Positions 51,061 through 59,696 of a stretch of DNA of 64,000 nucleotides are shown here, piece by piece. The position numbers and the translations under genes were made by a program. Below the pieces are notes generated by a model. The model did not search any database. It saw only the letters and a program-made list of their open reading frames with translations, and was not told the DNA's origin. The DNA is from Ustulina deusta (taxonomy: Eukaryota; Ascomycota; Sordariomycetes; Xylariales; Xylariaceae). Each line of letters begins with the position of its first letter. The stretch's first letter is position 1. The stretch lies in contig JAJNNX010000030.1 of the NCBI GenBank assembly GCA_023159155.1, positions 124,001-188,000 of the forward strand, written 5' to 3'.

Positions 51061-51982
51061 TCAACATAACGGCCCCAGTAACTCCGACCCAGAAGTGCTT
51101 GAACCTCTCTCCCTGTACCCCGCGTATGGTCTCGGTGATTCAGGTAATAGACCTCCCAGCGAAGATGGGGAAGGCAGACCGTACCAAGCGGCCAGCACAC
51201 CATGAGAATTTGACTGCTTAATGACTTCCTCGAGTAGACGGGAGAAAGCGGTGGTGGCTTCTCCGTACAGCAAAGGCATCTTGACATCTAGAAAACCAAG
51301 AAGACAGTATGCCATGTCTTCTCGTCTGGAGGTTTGCCGGCTCGCAGCCCACGACAATCTTGTGTGTACATCAGCAGCCCTCCAATTGTGTCTGTCGATG
51401 GTTGTAAAATGATGTAGCAGTTTCAACTCAAAGTCATCTGACTCAAGGTGATTAAAGATGGACGGAAAGTTGCTGGGCTCGGCCTTTCGCCAGGCTGAAT
51501 TGAATAGTTTAATGCATCCTGGGGCTAGAAACTCTTGCAAGGCCCATCCTCTAGTGAGCCATCGGGCGTTGCGAAATGCTTCTTCGAGGGTTTCACCGGG
51601 CTTTGGAGACGGGGCGTCGGCTAGAAATACATAGCATACTTGGGCACGTCGATACCATTCGAACATGGAGTTGATTGCTGTCTTGTGAGCTTCACCTGGA
51701 GTGCCTAATGTTTCGGGGCTTAGTACCTTCTGGAAGCTCAGCACTGCTGAATTTATCAATGCAGCAAGTATCGACCCATACCCATTTGACACCGTCTCGA
51801 GTGTCAAATCGCATGTCTGTGCAATTTTGACGTATCCGCGGCTTTTTTCCATGAGATGGGTGTTGAAGATCTTGAAAGGTCACCTCTTCCTCTCCCCACG
51901 CATGAGAGAGAATAGCGTACGGGGGAATTCTATCTCTGAGAAATTCTTCGAGCTGGTGAGTCTCGACGTTGAGAAGACACAT
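51061..51982 (-). pseudogene. Frame-disrupted HET-domain gene
   Basis: A second HET-domain sequence, of the class that begins with a short N terminus directly on the domain. From the ATG at 51982 it reads MCLLNVETHQLEEFLRDR and IPPYAILSHAWGEEEVTFQD in one frame. The next family block, RGYVKIAQTCDLTL, is in a second frame; the following block, VKWVWVDTCCIDKFSSAEL, is back in the first frame; then AINSMFEWYRRAQVCYVFLA, WLTRGWALQEFLAP, SWAASRQTSRREDMAYCLLG and MPLLYGEATTAF continue in the second frame to 51061. The first two shifts have no room for introns. The third could be an intron of only 31-37 nt, shorter than usual. The C-terminal part may continue in a third frame to about 50898. Most likely a decayed gene; sequencing errors are an alternative. 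Confidence 0.7.
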
Positions 51983-52108
51983 ATTGGTCACGATTGACGT
52001 CTCGCTCTACGATAAAATTAAATATTTAAACTACTAGGGCTAGCAACTCGGAGGGCGCTGAGCAGAGAGAGGATGCAGGGGGATATCTTGGAGAGGCGGG
52101 GCTGATAT

Positions 52109-54619
52109 CTAAAGTGGTGGCAATTCCTCTCTACAATTCGGACACTGCAGCCTGAACCTCATCCAACCCTCCAGGCATGCCCTGTGGAAAATATGTCGGC
52201 ATGGCGTAACCATATACATCCGCCTGGCCAAGACGCCTGCTACCCCACCAGCTGTCGGATCTTCTTCACCAGCCTTGATAACTGGGACCTCAAGGACTTC
52301 TCGGCAGATGGCGCAGTCTATCACATGTATATTTGTCCGTTTTTTGTCTCTCCCGTCATCCCCGGATTTCACGCGCTCGACAATCGGGCTGTTTGGTATA
52401 GAAACGAGGCCAATTGGTAGACCACCAGCTTCAATGTTGTCCTCCCTCAAGACTGGATGATACTCCCACGCTTCTGGCATCCAGTCTTTTGGTAAGCCAA
52501 ATCGAGGACTAAGAACCGATTGGCCTATGAGAACCCAAATTTGAACCCAGACCCACCCCGCGAGAATAGTGAAAGCAGTCCAGTCCGGCTCGGCAAATGC
52601 AAAGTTCTCTGACCAGATATAGAAGTAAGCAATGGGAAGCAGGCGTAGAATAGACTGTCCCACGACAAATTGCCACGAGAGCGCTCGTCGGCAGTTTCGG
52701 TAGACATTGCGATATATCTGTGGTGTCCACATTGACAGATAGACAAACGCGATGAAGTTAAAATATGCGACACGTATTGAAGGTCGCCAGGTGACGGCGG
52801 CCAGGCTGAGAAAAAGGATGCAGATGCTGATAAGGACGAATCGGCCAAAAATGGTACTAATAGGCGTCCTACTGTTTTGCAAACTCGCTGCGGGTGTCCC
52901 AGCCGTAACAGGTGCCGGTAGAGTGGCATTATCTGTACTGGTGTTATTGACTTCGGCGATTTCAGCATCAATATCTTGATCCGAAGGTATGATTATTGGA
53001 GGGGATGCGGCCCTCCCTCTGCCGGTGGGAGAACTATCTGGTGTCGTAGTCGAACGGTCTGGAGGTGGTTGCTGCGGTCTCGGCCCATTAGCTTCGGGAG
53101 GATTCTGTCTCTCCCTTTCGCGCTCTTGCCGTCGCCATTCGGGCTCTTGAGCCTTGTGTACTTCCAAGAGAAAGAAGATGCCTATAGTCATAGAGAGGAA
53201 AGAAACACAGGTTACAACTAGCGAGGGTAATAAAGTGTTTGAAGCGGATAAGCTCCAGGCGGCGGAGCTGGCAAAAATGATACCATCGGCAAGCAGCATC
53301 ACACTACCAGTATAGAAGCTGATACGGCCTAGCGTGGAGGGAGTTGATGCCTCCCTCATCTGCAACTTGAGTAACTGGACTTGTCCGAATATCACGAAGG
53401 CAAGCCCCAGAAGCCAAGTGCTGACATTATGTAAGAAGACCTCCTGCTTCACGCCCGACAGGTGCTCTCCATCTGCAGGGGCGTATGCTGGAGGTCCCTT
53501 ACTCTCGAGGAAAAAAGCACAGTCGGGAGAATAAAGCACAGCAGACATCTGTAGCGGAGGTGTTGACCTATGGGGCGTTCCCTGAGGAAAGCGTAACTCA
53601 TTTTCGATGTTGTGAATAGCCTTAATGATATTTTCCGGTCCTGTAAGGCTAGGCTGAACTTGAAGTATATCATGACCCAAGGGATGGATCTGGATGTAAA
53701 GGAGATACTCGCAGTGAGGAGCTGGATTCCATACTTCAGCGGGTGCATCTATGGTGGATGCCCAAGGATCGGATTGATCAGTGAAAGCTCGCCTCTCCTT
53801 TTTATCCAATGTCCTGCCTAAAGTTCTGTTCAAGAGCGCTTGACTCGATTCGAAAAAATCTGGCCTCGTGGTGAGATGAGGAAGTCCGAAGATGCCGGCA
53901 TACTTGTCACTCGTAGTAGTGGATAGCAGGACCCCTGCCTTAGGCCAATGGACACCGTGCAGCCGCATTTCCCAGCTGTTACCGGTTCCGTCGATATCTT
54001 CAACAGTAACCGTCGTGGAGACATGGCGAGCTTCAATCTCGTGAAAGATCTTTGGATCTGGCTGCTCTGGTTCTGTCGCAGCATCTTCAGGGTCATCGAT
54101 CCGTACGAGTATCTTGCCCTCGCGGCCAGTGACATTCCTGCTCCAGTCAGAGTTCAAGCCATTCCACACCACGTCGGGGCTGATGTGGGTGAGATTGTAG
54201 CTCGAATGCGTCCTCGAGACAGATGCGTTGGCGCGCTCCCACAAGCCACGAACAACACCAGTGATATTCTGCCACACTGGCTCCTGGGTCTCGGGGATTC
54301 CCACAGCGTTGCGACTCCATTCCTCACAGCGACTCTTGAATCTGCCGAGATCGTCCCATGCAAAGTTGTCTTCCTCCCGGAATCCCGTCAAGTTCAGATA
54401 CTTGTGCTCGGTCTCGGGCGGGTCATCGGCACGCCGGGGTGCAAAGTCGCCCCATGCTGTACTGTTGAGAACGGTATGGGCTGCTCGTTGATGCGCGATG
54501 CGGTTGCGAACCTGCGTCGGGCCGGCGATGAGTCCTGGGCCTGTGTCGGGGCTGGACGCAAGCCAGAAAAGGAGGAATATCAGGAAGAAGACGCGTGCGT
54601 TATCCTGAGCTTGCGGCAT
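52109..54619 (-). CDS. dscA: Dsc1/Tul1-type membrane RING E3 ubiquitin ligase
   Basis: Catalytic subunit of the Golgi/endosomal Dsc (Tul1) E3 complex, which ubiquitinates membrane proteins and in many fungi activates SREBP. Intronless, 836 residues. The N terminus has a signal sequence (VFFLIFLLFWLASSP). A luminal domain of about 350 residues follows, with many N-glycosylation sequons (NST, NLT, NIT, NAS, NRT, NVS). Then come about seven hydrophobic helices, starting near residue 395 (TWLLGLAFVIFGQ) and separated by a Pro/Arg-rich cytosolic loop near 490-560. The C-terminal RING-H2 has C769, C772, C807, H809, H812, C815, C826 and C829 and ends CREELPPL. The RING at the extreme C terminus after the helices is the Dsc1/Tul1 layout. 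The ATG at 54619 opens the signal sequence. It shares a 421-bp divergent promoter region with the HSBP1-like gene. Identification is strong. Confidence 0.9.
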   Translation of the reverse strand: MPQAQDNARVFFLIFLLFWLASSPDTGPGLIAGPTQVRNRIAHQRAAHTVLNSTAWGDFAPRRADDPPETEHKYLNLTGFREEDNFAWDDLGRFKSRCEEWSRNAVGIPETQEPVWQNITGVVRGLWERANASVSRTHSSYNLTHISPDVVWNGLNSDWSRNVTGREGKILVRIDDPEDAATEPEQPDPKIFHEIEARHVSTTVTVEDIDGTGNSWEMRLHGVHWPKAGVLLSTTTSDKYAGIFGLPHLTTRPDFFESSQALLNRTLGRTLDKKERRAFTDQSDPWASTIDAPAEVWNPAPHCEYLLYIQIHPLGHDILQVQPSLTGPENIIKAIHNIENELRFPQGTPHRSTPPLQMSAVLYSPDCAFFLESKGPPAYAPADGEHLSGVKQEVFLHNVSTWLLGLAFVIFGQVQLLKLQMREASTPSTLGRISFYTGSVMLLADGIIFASSAAWSLSASNTLLPSLVVTCVSFLSMTIGIFFLLEVHKAQEPEWRRQERERERQNPPEANGPRPQQPPPDRSTTTPDSSPTGRGRAASPPIIIPSDQDIDAEIAEVNNTSTDNATLPAPVTAGTPAASLQNSRTPISTIFGRFVLISICILFLSLAAVTWRPSIRVAYFNFIAFVYLSMWTPQIYRNVYRNCRRALSWQFVVGQSILRLLPIAYFYIWSENFAFAEPDWTAFTILAGWVWVQIWVLIGQSVLSPRFGLPKDWMPEAWEYHPVLREDNIEAGGLPIGLVSIPNSPIVERVKSGDDGRDKKRTNIHVIDCAICREVLEVPVIKAGEEDPTAGGVAGVLARRMYMVTPCRHIFHRACLEGWMRFRLQCPNCREELPPL

Positions 54620-55040
54620 GGCAATTTCGACTTTCCATCACGTCACTGCGCCGACATGACGGTTGAGTTTATGCGAGGGCCGGCGTCTGTAGGCTGTCGG
54701 ACCGGTAGACTGCTTGAAGTAAAGAACAAAGGAAGGTTTGTGCTGCAGCTTGTGTCTGTCGATGTCATCATATCACTAGAGAAATACACATACCTACTAG
54801 GTACTGGGAGACACAGCACTGTAGGTACCTAAGTGTAAGCCACAACCCCACTATTATATGGGGGCAGCTAGTGCTCTTCAGCGATGTCTGGCGTGCACCA
54901 TGCACCCTACGCATACCGACGCCATTTCTGCCACTGGCAACGAAGACATCAAGACTGCAGGGTGGTCTGGTAAACGACGACACAAGGTACTCAACTGCTC
55001 TGGACACGTTCAACGTACTTCGCGACTTCTGGAGTAGAAT
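54620..55040. promoter_or_regulatory. Shared divergent promoter region, Dsc1-like and HSBP1-like
   Basis: These 421 bases separate the start codons of two genes transcribed away from each other, so both promoters must lie here. A TAGGTACCTA palindrome sits at 54822-54831, near the centre. I looked for a heat-shock element (alternating GAA/TTC units) because of the HSBP1-like gene and found only a poor partial match near 55028-55040. No clear TATA box. Confidence 0.5.
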
Positions 55041-55389
55041 ATGTCTTCAAAGAAACAAGAAGAAAACACAACCAACAATACCGGCAATGTGATTTCATCT
55101 CTCCTGCAATGTGCCGGCGACTCGTAGCTGACGGTCTAAATTCTAGAGCGCGGACGAATTGACCACTGTCGTCGAGGAGCTCCTAAACTCCTTGTCCAAC
55201 AAGTTTACAACCGTGTCGAACGAGATATTCGCAAAGAGTACGTGCGCCGCACACAGCCAAATCCGTCGCTATACTGCGGGGCTAACCTGGTGGCCTACAG
55301 TGGACGAGATGTCACGACGTCTAGATAGCCTCGAGGCTGCTCTCCGAGCCAACGAGGAGAAGGCCCCCGGTTCACCATCAAAGACTTAA
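55041..55389 (+). CDS. HSBP1-like small coiled-coil protein
   Basis: Heat-shock factor binding protein 1 is a small coiled coil of about 75 residues reported to bind heat-shock factor trimers; it also resembles a subunit type in actin and endosome regulation. Three exons, 55041-55088, 55147-55237 and 55301-55389, give 75 residues, the family length. The core ELTTVVEELLNSLSNKF, followed by TTVSNEIFAKMDEMSRRLDS, has the heptad pattern of hydrophobic residues and the M-D-x-M-S-x-R-(I/L)-D block typical of HSBP1. The second intron interrupts the Met codon of that block; the first contains a GCTGAC branch point 20-odd bases before its TAG. The N-terminal 16 residues are polar. The gene is easily missed because no exon exceeds 91 bases. 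It is divergent from the Dsc1-like gene and tail-to-tail with the PDI gene. Confidence 0.85.
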
Positions 55390-55606
55390 TCACGGAGACC
55401 ACTATATCATGGATGTATCATGGCGTTGTATTGTTATATTATTATTATGACCAGTGCACGGCGTTTCTTGGAGTTGGGGCTCGCGGTGAGAACATGAGGG
55501 AGACGGGTGGCATTTCCACACAATGGCGCAGCGCGTTTACTCCACCCACGTAGCAGACTCAATTGGTATCCTCTTAAGGCAACTCTTCTGGCCAAAAATC
55601 ACAGCT

Positions 55607-56774
55607 TTATAGCTCTTCCTTGCCAACGACCTGGTCAATGTATTTCTTCAGGATGTTGGACTTGCTCTGAAGCTCGTCCAACTTGGAGGGAGCTAGGCCG
55701 CCCTTCTTGATAATGTTGTTTAGACGCGCTGACTCCTTGGCCACCCAGCCTTTGTTTTGCGCAAGCTTGTCGAACACCTTGATGTAGTATTCGGCATACT
55801 TGTACTCTGCGTCTTTGGCCAGAGCCTCGACAGCCTTCTTAGCCTCGGCTGTCAGCTCAGCCAGCTTACTGGTGCCGGCCGAGTATTTTAGAGCGATGTG
55901 GTTCAGGATGTCGATAGTACCAGCCGTCGCATCGAGGCCACCGCCGGGAACACGGTGGGTGCCGGTCTTCGAGTTGAGGAACTCGAGGAGTTCAACCTCG
56001 CTTCGCCCGCCGTTATAGCTCTCGGGTTCGGTTGAGCCCTTAGGGAAGAATTTAATAGTGGGATACGACGTGACCCCGTTCTCATTCGCTGTGGCCTTGC
56101 TGTTCTCTGCTTCGGCGTCGATCTTGGCAATGACGACACTAGGCTCGTTGATGAAGTCCTCAGCGACGGTCTCCCAAACTGGGGCCAAGTTCTTGCAATC
56201 TAGATCGGGATTAGCGAGTCCTTCTGACGTAGTTGTCAGTCTCATAAGGCGGTTATTACTTACGCCCACACCAAGGTGCCGTGAATGCAACGAAGACATG
56301 CTTATCGCCGCCAATGGTCTTCTTAAAGGTCACATCCGTCAACATCTCTACCTGACTAGGCAATTGCAGTACCTTCTTGGCCTTTGCACCAGTCTTCTCG
56401 GCGATAAATTTGGTCAAGCTCTCCAGATCCCTACCGCCCTTGTATTCCTCTGGCTTATCGCTCTTGCCGTCGAACCATTTTAATGTAGGGAAACCCTGGA
56501 TGCCGAACCGCTTTCCGAGAGCCTTCTCGGCATCGGCATCGACCTTGGCGATTTGGACATCATTTGAGGAGGCAAAGACCTGGCCCAATTCTTCATAGAC
56601 GGGAGCGAGCTTCTGGCAGTGCCCACACCAGGGGGCGAAGAATTCGACGAGCGTAGGCTTGCCGGACTTGAGGACGACCTTGTCGAAGTTATCGGGGATC
56701 AGGTCGAGAACAGCCGACTTGGCCGCGACCACGGCGGTCAGACCAGCGAGCACGAAGCTCTTGAGTAAAACCAT
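55607..56774 (-). CDS. tigA: Protein disulfide isomerase, TigA/ERp38 type
   Basis: An ER-lumen oxidoreductase that forms and reshuffles disulfides in secreted proteins. Two exons, 56264-56774 and 55607-56199, encode 367 residues. A signal peptide (MVLLKSFVLAGLTAVVAA) is followed by thioredoxin domain a with APWCGHC at residues 47-53 and domain a' with APWCGHC ending at residue 172. The C-terminal third, rich in Lys, Ala and Glu, matches the all-helical ERp29c-like domain (KYAEYYIKVFDKLAQNKGW). The last four residues, KEEL, are a fungal variant of the KDEL retrieval signal. The 64-nt intron splits the His codon of the second active site; its donor GTAAGT and acceptor CTAG are canonical. A GTG two codons upstream keeps the frame open, but the ATG at 56774 starts the signal peptide. 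Two a-type domains plus the helical tail separate this from the four-domain classical PDI. Confidence 0.9.
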
Positions 56775-57830
56775 GGTCACTTGAGATCACAACGAGATTG
56801 ATAGATTGTAGTACTGATAGTAAATGCAGAAGTTAGCCGGACGATGAAATCCACTCTTGCGTCGAGAGGAAAGGCAGAAATATTTATGTTAGCTGTTAAT
56901 TGTCGGTAAGAGGGGCTTTGAAATCAACACTAAAGATGCCACATTTGCCATTGTGCGTCACAGCACAAGGAGCTTTTGACTACCAGCAGGGATCTCTGCT
57001 CTGCTCTACCTTAAGTACCTACATAGGTAAGGTCACCTACTATCTATCGGTACTACGTATCGAGACTAGGTACTAACCCGCCTAACCCAGAAGTGTACCT
57101 TCCAAGGTATTTTAGTGGGTGAGAGATATAAGTGGGGGCGTGGCACGATTACCTACCTAGACATTACTTGCTTTACAACGTCAGCGAGGGATGCTATCTT
57201 AGCTCAACCTCTTATCGATAGCAGGGATATACCTAGCAACCTATGGGGTTTCTAGTGCTTGTATATTATAGTAGTCTGCGCACAACAGCGCGCCGGTTAT
57301 TTGCCCACGCTGCATGGGAGTTTCTTTAAGCAGACGACACAGTGATTAAATATAGAGAAGCAGCGGGTAAACTTGAAATACTCGAGCCTCGAGGGCTCGA
57401 GTGGTCTGCAAGGTATATTCAATCGGAGACCTTCTACCTGCAATCTTATCTAAGACCTTCGAGTCTCGGGGGCTGGTAGCATGAACGAGGAAAAGAAAAT
57501 CCACAGTTAAACTTCGTAGATTATGGAATGTTCTTTATTTGATTCTATTCATTCATGCTGTATACTACACTGTTTAAAACGACAGACGTCGAAATTCGAG
57601 GGGAGATGGAACGAGCCTTAGTGGATATAGACAGTGTACATGACCCAGGAATCTCATTTTGTTGTTGTACAGATTGGCTTCAGATTGGCTTCCCCATCCT
57701 ATATACACATTTGGCGTAAACTCCTTGTTTCCCCTGCGCCCCAATGGCGAACAAAAGCAGAAGTAGACCGTCGACTCGTTCGGAACCCTCATACAATGCA
57801 ATAATTCATTTCAAGTATTCATCGAATCTA
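56775..57830. other. PDI promoter and EF-Tu 3' region
   Basis: About 1 kb between two minus-strand genes. It contains three closely spaced CTCGAG hexamers at 57381-57401 and an 11-bp direct duplication (AGATTGGCTTC, 57671-57692). I saw no convincing unfolded-protein-response element upstream of the PDI start, though the motif is short and easily missed by eye. Confidence 0.5.
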
Positions 57831-59223
57831 TTATTCAACAATACGGGTAATGATGCCAGTGGCGACGGTTCGGCCACCCTCTCGGACGTTGACACGCTGG
57901 CCAGCCTCAATGGCAATAGGTGAGTGTAGATGGGCGACCATTTCGACGTTGTCACCAGGCATGACCATGCGTGACTTGTCCTCGGCGTCTTCAGGGAAGA
58001 AGAGGGCACAGGCCTCATCAGCAGTCCGCAGGTACATCTGTGGTCTGTAGTTCTCGTGGAATCCAGTGTGACGGCCGCCTTCCTCCTTACTCAGGACGTA
58101 CAAGGAGATCATAAACTTTTTGTGAGCCTTGACGGAGCCGGGCTTAACGACGACCATACCACGTTTGACATCCTCACGGCGGATACCACGCAGGAGAAGA
58201 CCCGAGTTGTCACCAGCGCGAGACTCCTCGCAAGACTTCTTGAAGGTCTCGATATCGGTAACCTTGGTCTTGATAATATCACCACCCTTACCAATCAGCT
58301 CGACTTCCGAGTCCCTCTTCAGGGTACCACGCTCAACACGGCCAGAGGCAACAGTTCCACGACCGGCAATAGAGAAGACATCCTCAACAGACATCAAGAA
58401 AGGCTTGTCGAGGTCACGCTCAGGGGTTGGGATCCATGTGTCAACCGCCTCGAGCAACTCATCGATTTTCTTGGCACCAATATCTTCACGCTTGTTCTCC
58501 AGAGCCATAAGCGCAGAACCCATGATGACGGGAGTTTCCTCGCCCTCAAAACCGTAGTGAGTGAGAAGCTCACGCATCTCCATCTCGACGAGCTCCAACA
58601 TTTCCGGGTCATCAATGGCGTCAATCTTGTTGACGAAGACGACAATCCTCTGGACACCGACCTGGCGGGCCAGCAGCAAATGTTCTCGGGTCTGGGGCAT
58701 TTGCCCGTCGGAGGCAGCGACAACAATGATGGCGCCATCCATGTTGGCGGCACCAGTAATCATGTTCTTGATGTAATCGGCGTGACCAGGACAGTCGACG
58801 TGGGAGTAATGGCGGTTCTCGGTAGAGTATTCGATGTGCGCAGTCGAGATTGTGATACCACGCTTTCGCTCTTCAGGGGCCTTGTCAATTGAGCCGTATT
58901 CTAAGAAGTTGGCCAGCCCCTTCTCGGACTGTCTCTTGGTGATAGCGGCGGATAGAGTGGTCTATCGTGGCCAGGGTTAGCACTACGACGCTAGTAGGCA
59001 TTCCGAAGCCAGGCGTTGGGGTCTTGCGCATTCGTACCTTGCCGTGATCGACGTGACCGATGGTACCAATGTTGACGTGCGGCTTCGTCCTCTCGAACAC
59101 CGCATATGACCGAGTCAGATTAAGCCGGCCAGCAAAGTCTAACGGGTTGGCAGCGCTGCCAGGTCTGAGGCAATGGCGCGAGGCGCGCAGGAAAGGCGCA
59201 ATTGTCCTGAGAGCAACTGGCAT
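57831..59223 (-). CDS. TUF1: Mitochondrial elongation factor Tu
   Basis: The translational GTPase that delivers aminoacyl-tRNA to the mitochondrial ribosome. Exons 59038-59223 and 57831-58961 encode 438 residues, the usual size of the fungal protein. The first 40 residues ([20 protein letters not shown] and onward) are basic and lack acids until Asp29, as in a mitochondrial presequence. Mature-protein motifs: P-loop GHVDHGKT (residues 56-63), RGITIS, DCPGH with Asp-Tyr after it, NKIDAIDD and GSALMALE, followed by the two beta-barrel domains ([32 protein letters not shown]). The 76-nt intron lies exactly between Lys62 and Thr63 of the P-loop; it starts GTACGA and ends ATAG. It is upstream of, and co-oriented with, the PDI gene. 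Identity is essentially certain. Confidence 0.95.
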
Positions 59224-59696
59224 CTTGACTAGAGGGCCGTCAAGGCTGAATGAATCGCAACAGAACCGGAACAAACGAGGCAATTGAACGGAGGGGATAT
59301 ATGGAGGGAGGTAGATAGAGGCTCGGGAACATGGGGATTGATAAATTAGGTATTGCAAGTCACTCGCCAGTTCGTCCAAAGCTCCTGGCAGCTGCACCCA
59401 GAAAAATTTCGCCCTAGATGCCAGCTCGCGCCAGGTGGGGCTAAAACAGATAAGATAACAGTTCCCTATCCAAATCACATCACCATCAACATTCAACCCA
59501 TCTAAGCCCATCCTCACGATGCACCGGATATTCGATTACGGCTCTAGTTTGGACTCTTAATGTGAGTTGTTGAGAGAGAAGACAGGAATAAAGACTCCGA
59601 ATATAGCAAAAGGGCCTTTTATGTTTAGAGGGAACTAAATAGTGCATCATTTCAAGACCTGGCTATGGAGTTTTCCCCTGACGGGCGCCTGTTGCT
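59224..59696. other. EF-Tu promoter region
   Basis: This 473-base spacer between the S33-type hydrolase stop and the EF-Tu start, both on the minus strand, shows no coding content and no clear TATA box. Strongly expressed fungal genes often use pyrimidine-rich initiators, but I cannot point to one with confidence. Confidence 0.4.

Noticed and set aside
53948..54832. Open frame of 294 codons on + opposite the Dsc1-like gene
   Set aside because: Antisense to the luminal domain; no domain recognised.
55020..55040. Possible heat-shock element upstream of the HSBP1-like gene
   Set aside because: The three 5-bp units do not alternate GAA/TTC properly.
58056..58892. Open frame of 278 codons on + opposite EF-Tu
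   Set aside because: Shadow of a highly expressed gene with biased codons, a well-known effect; no family resemblance.
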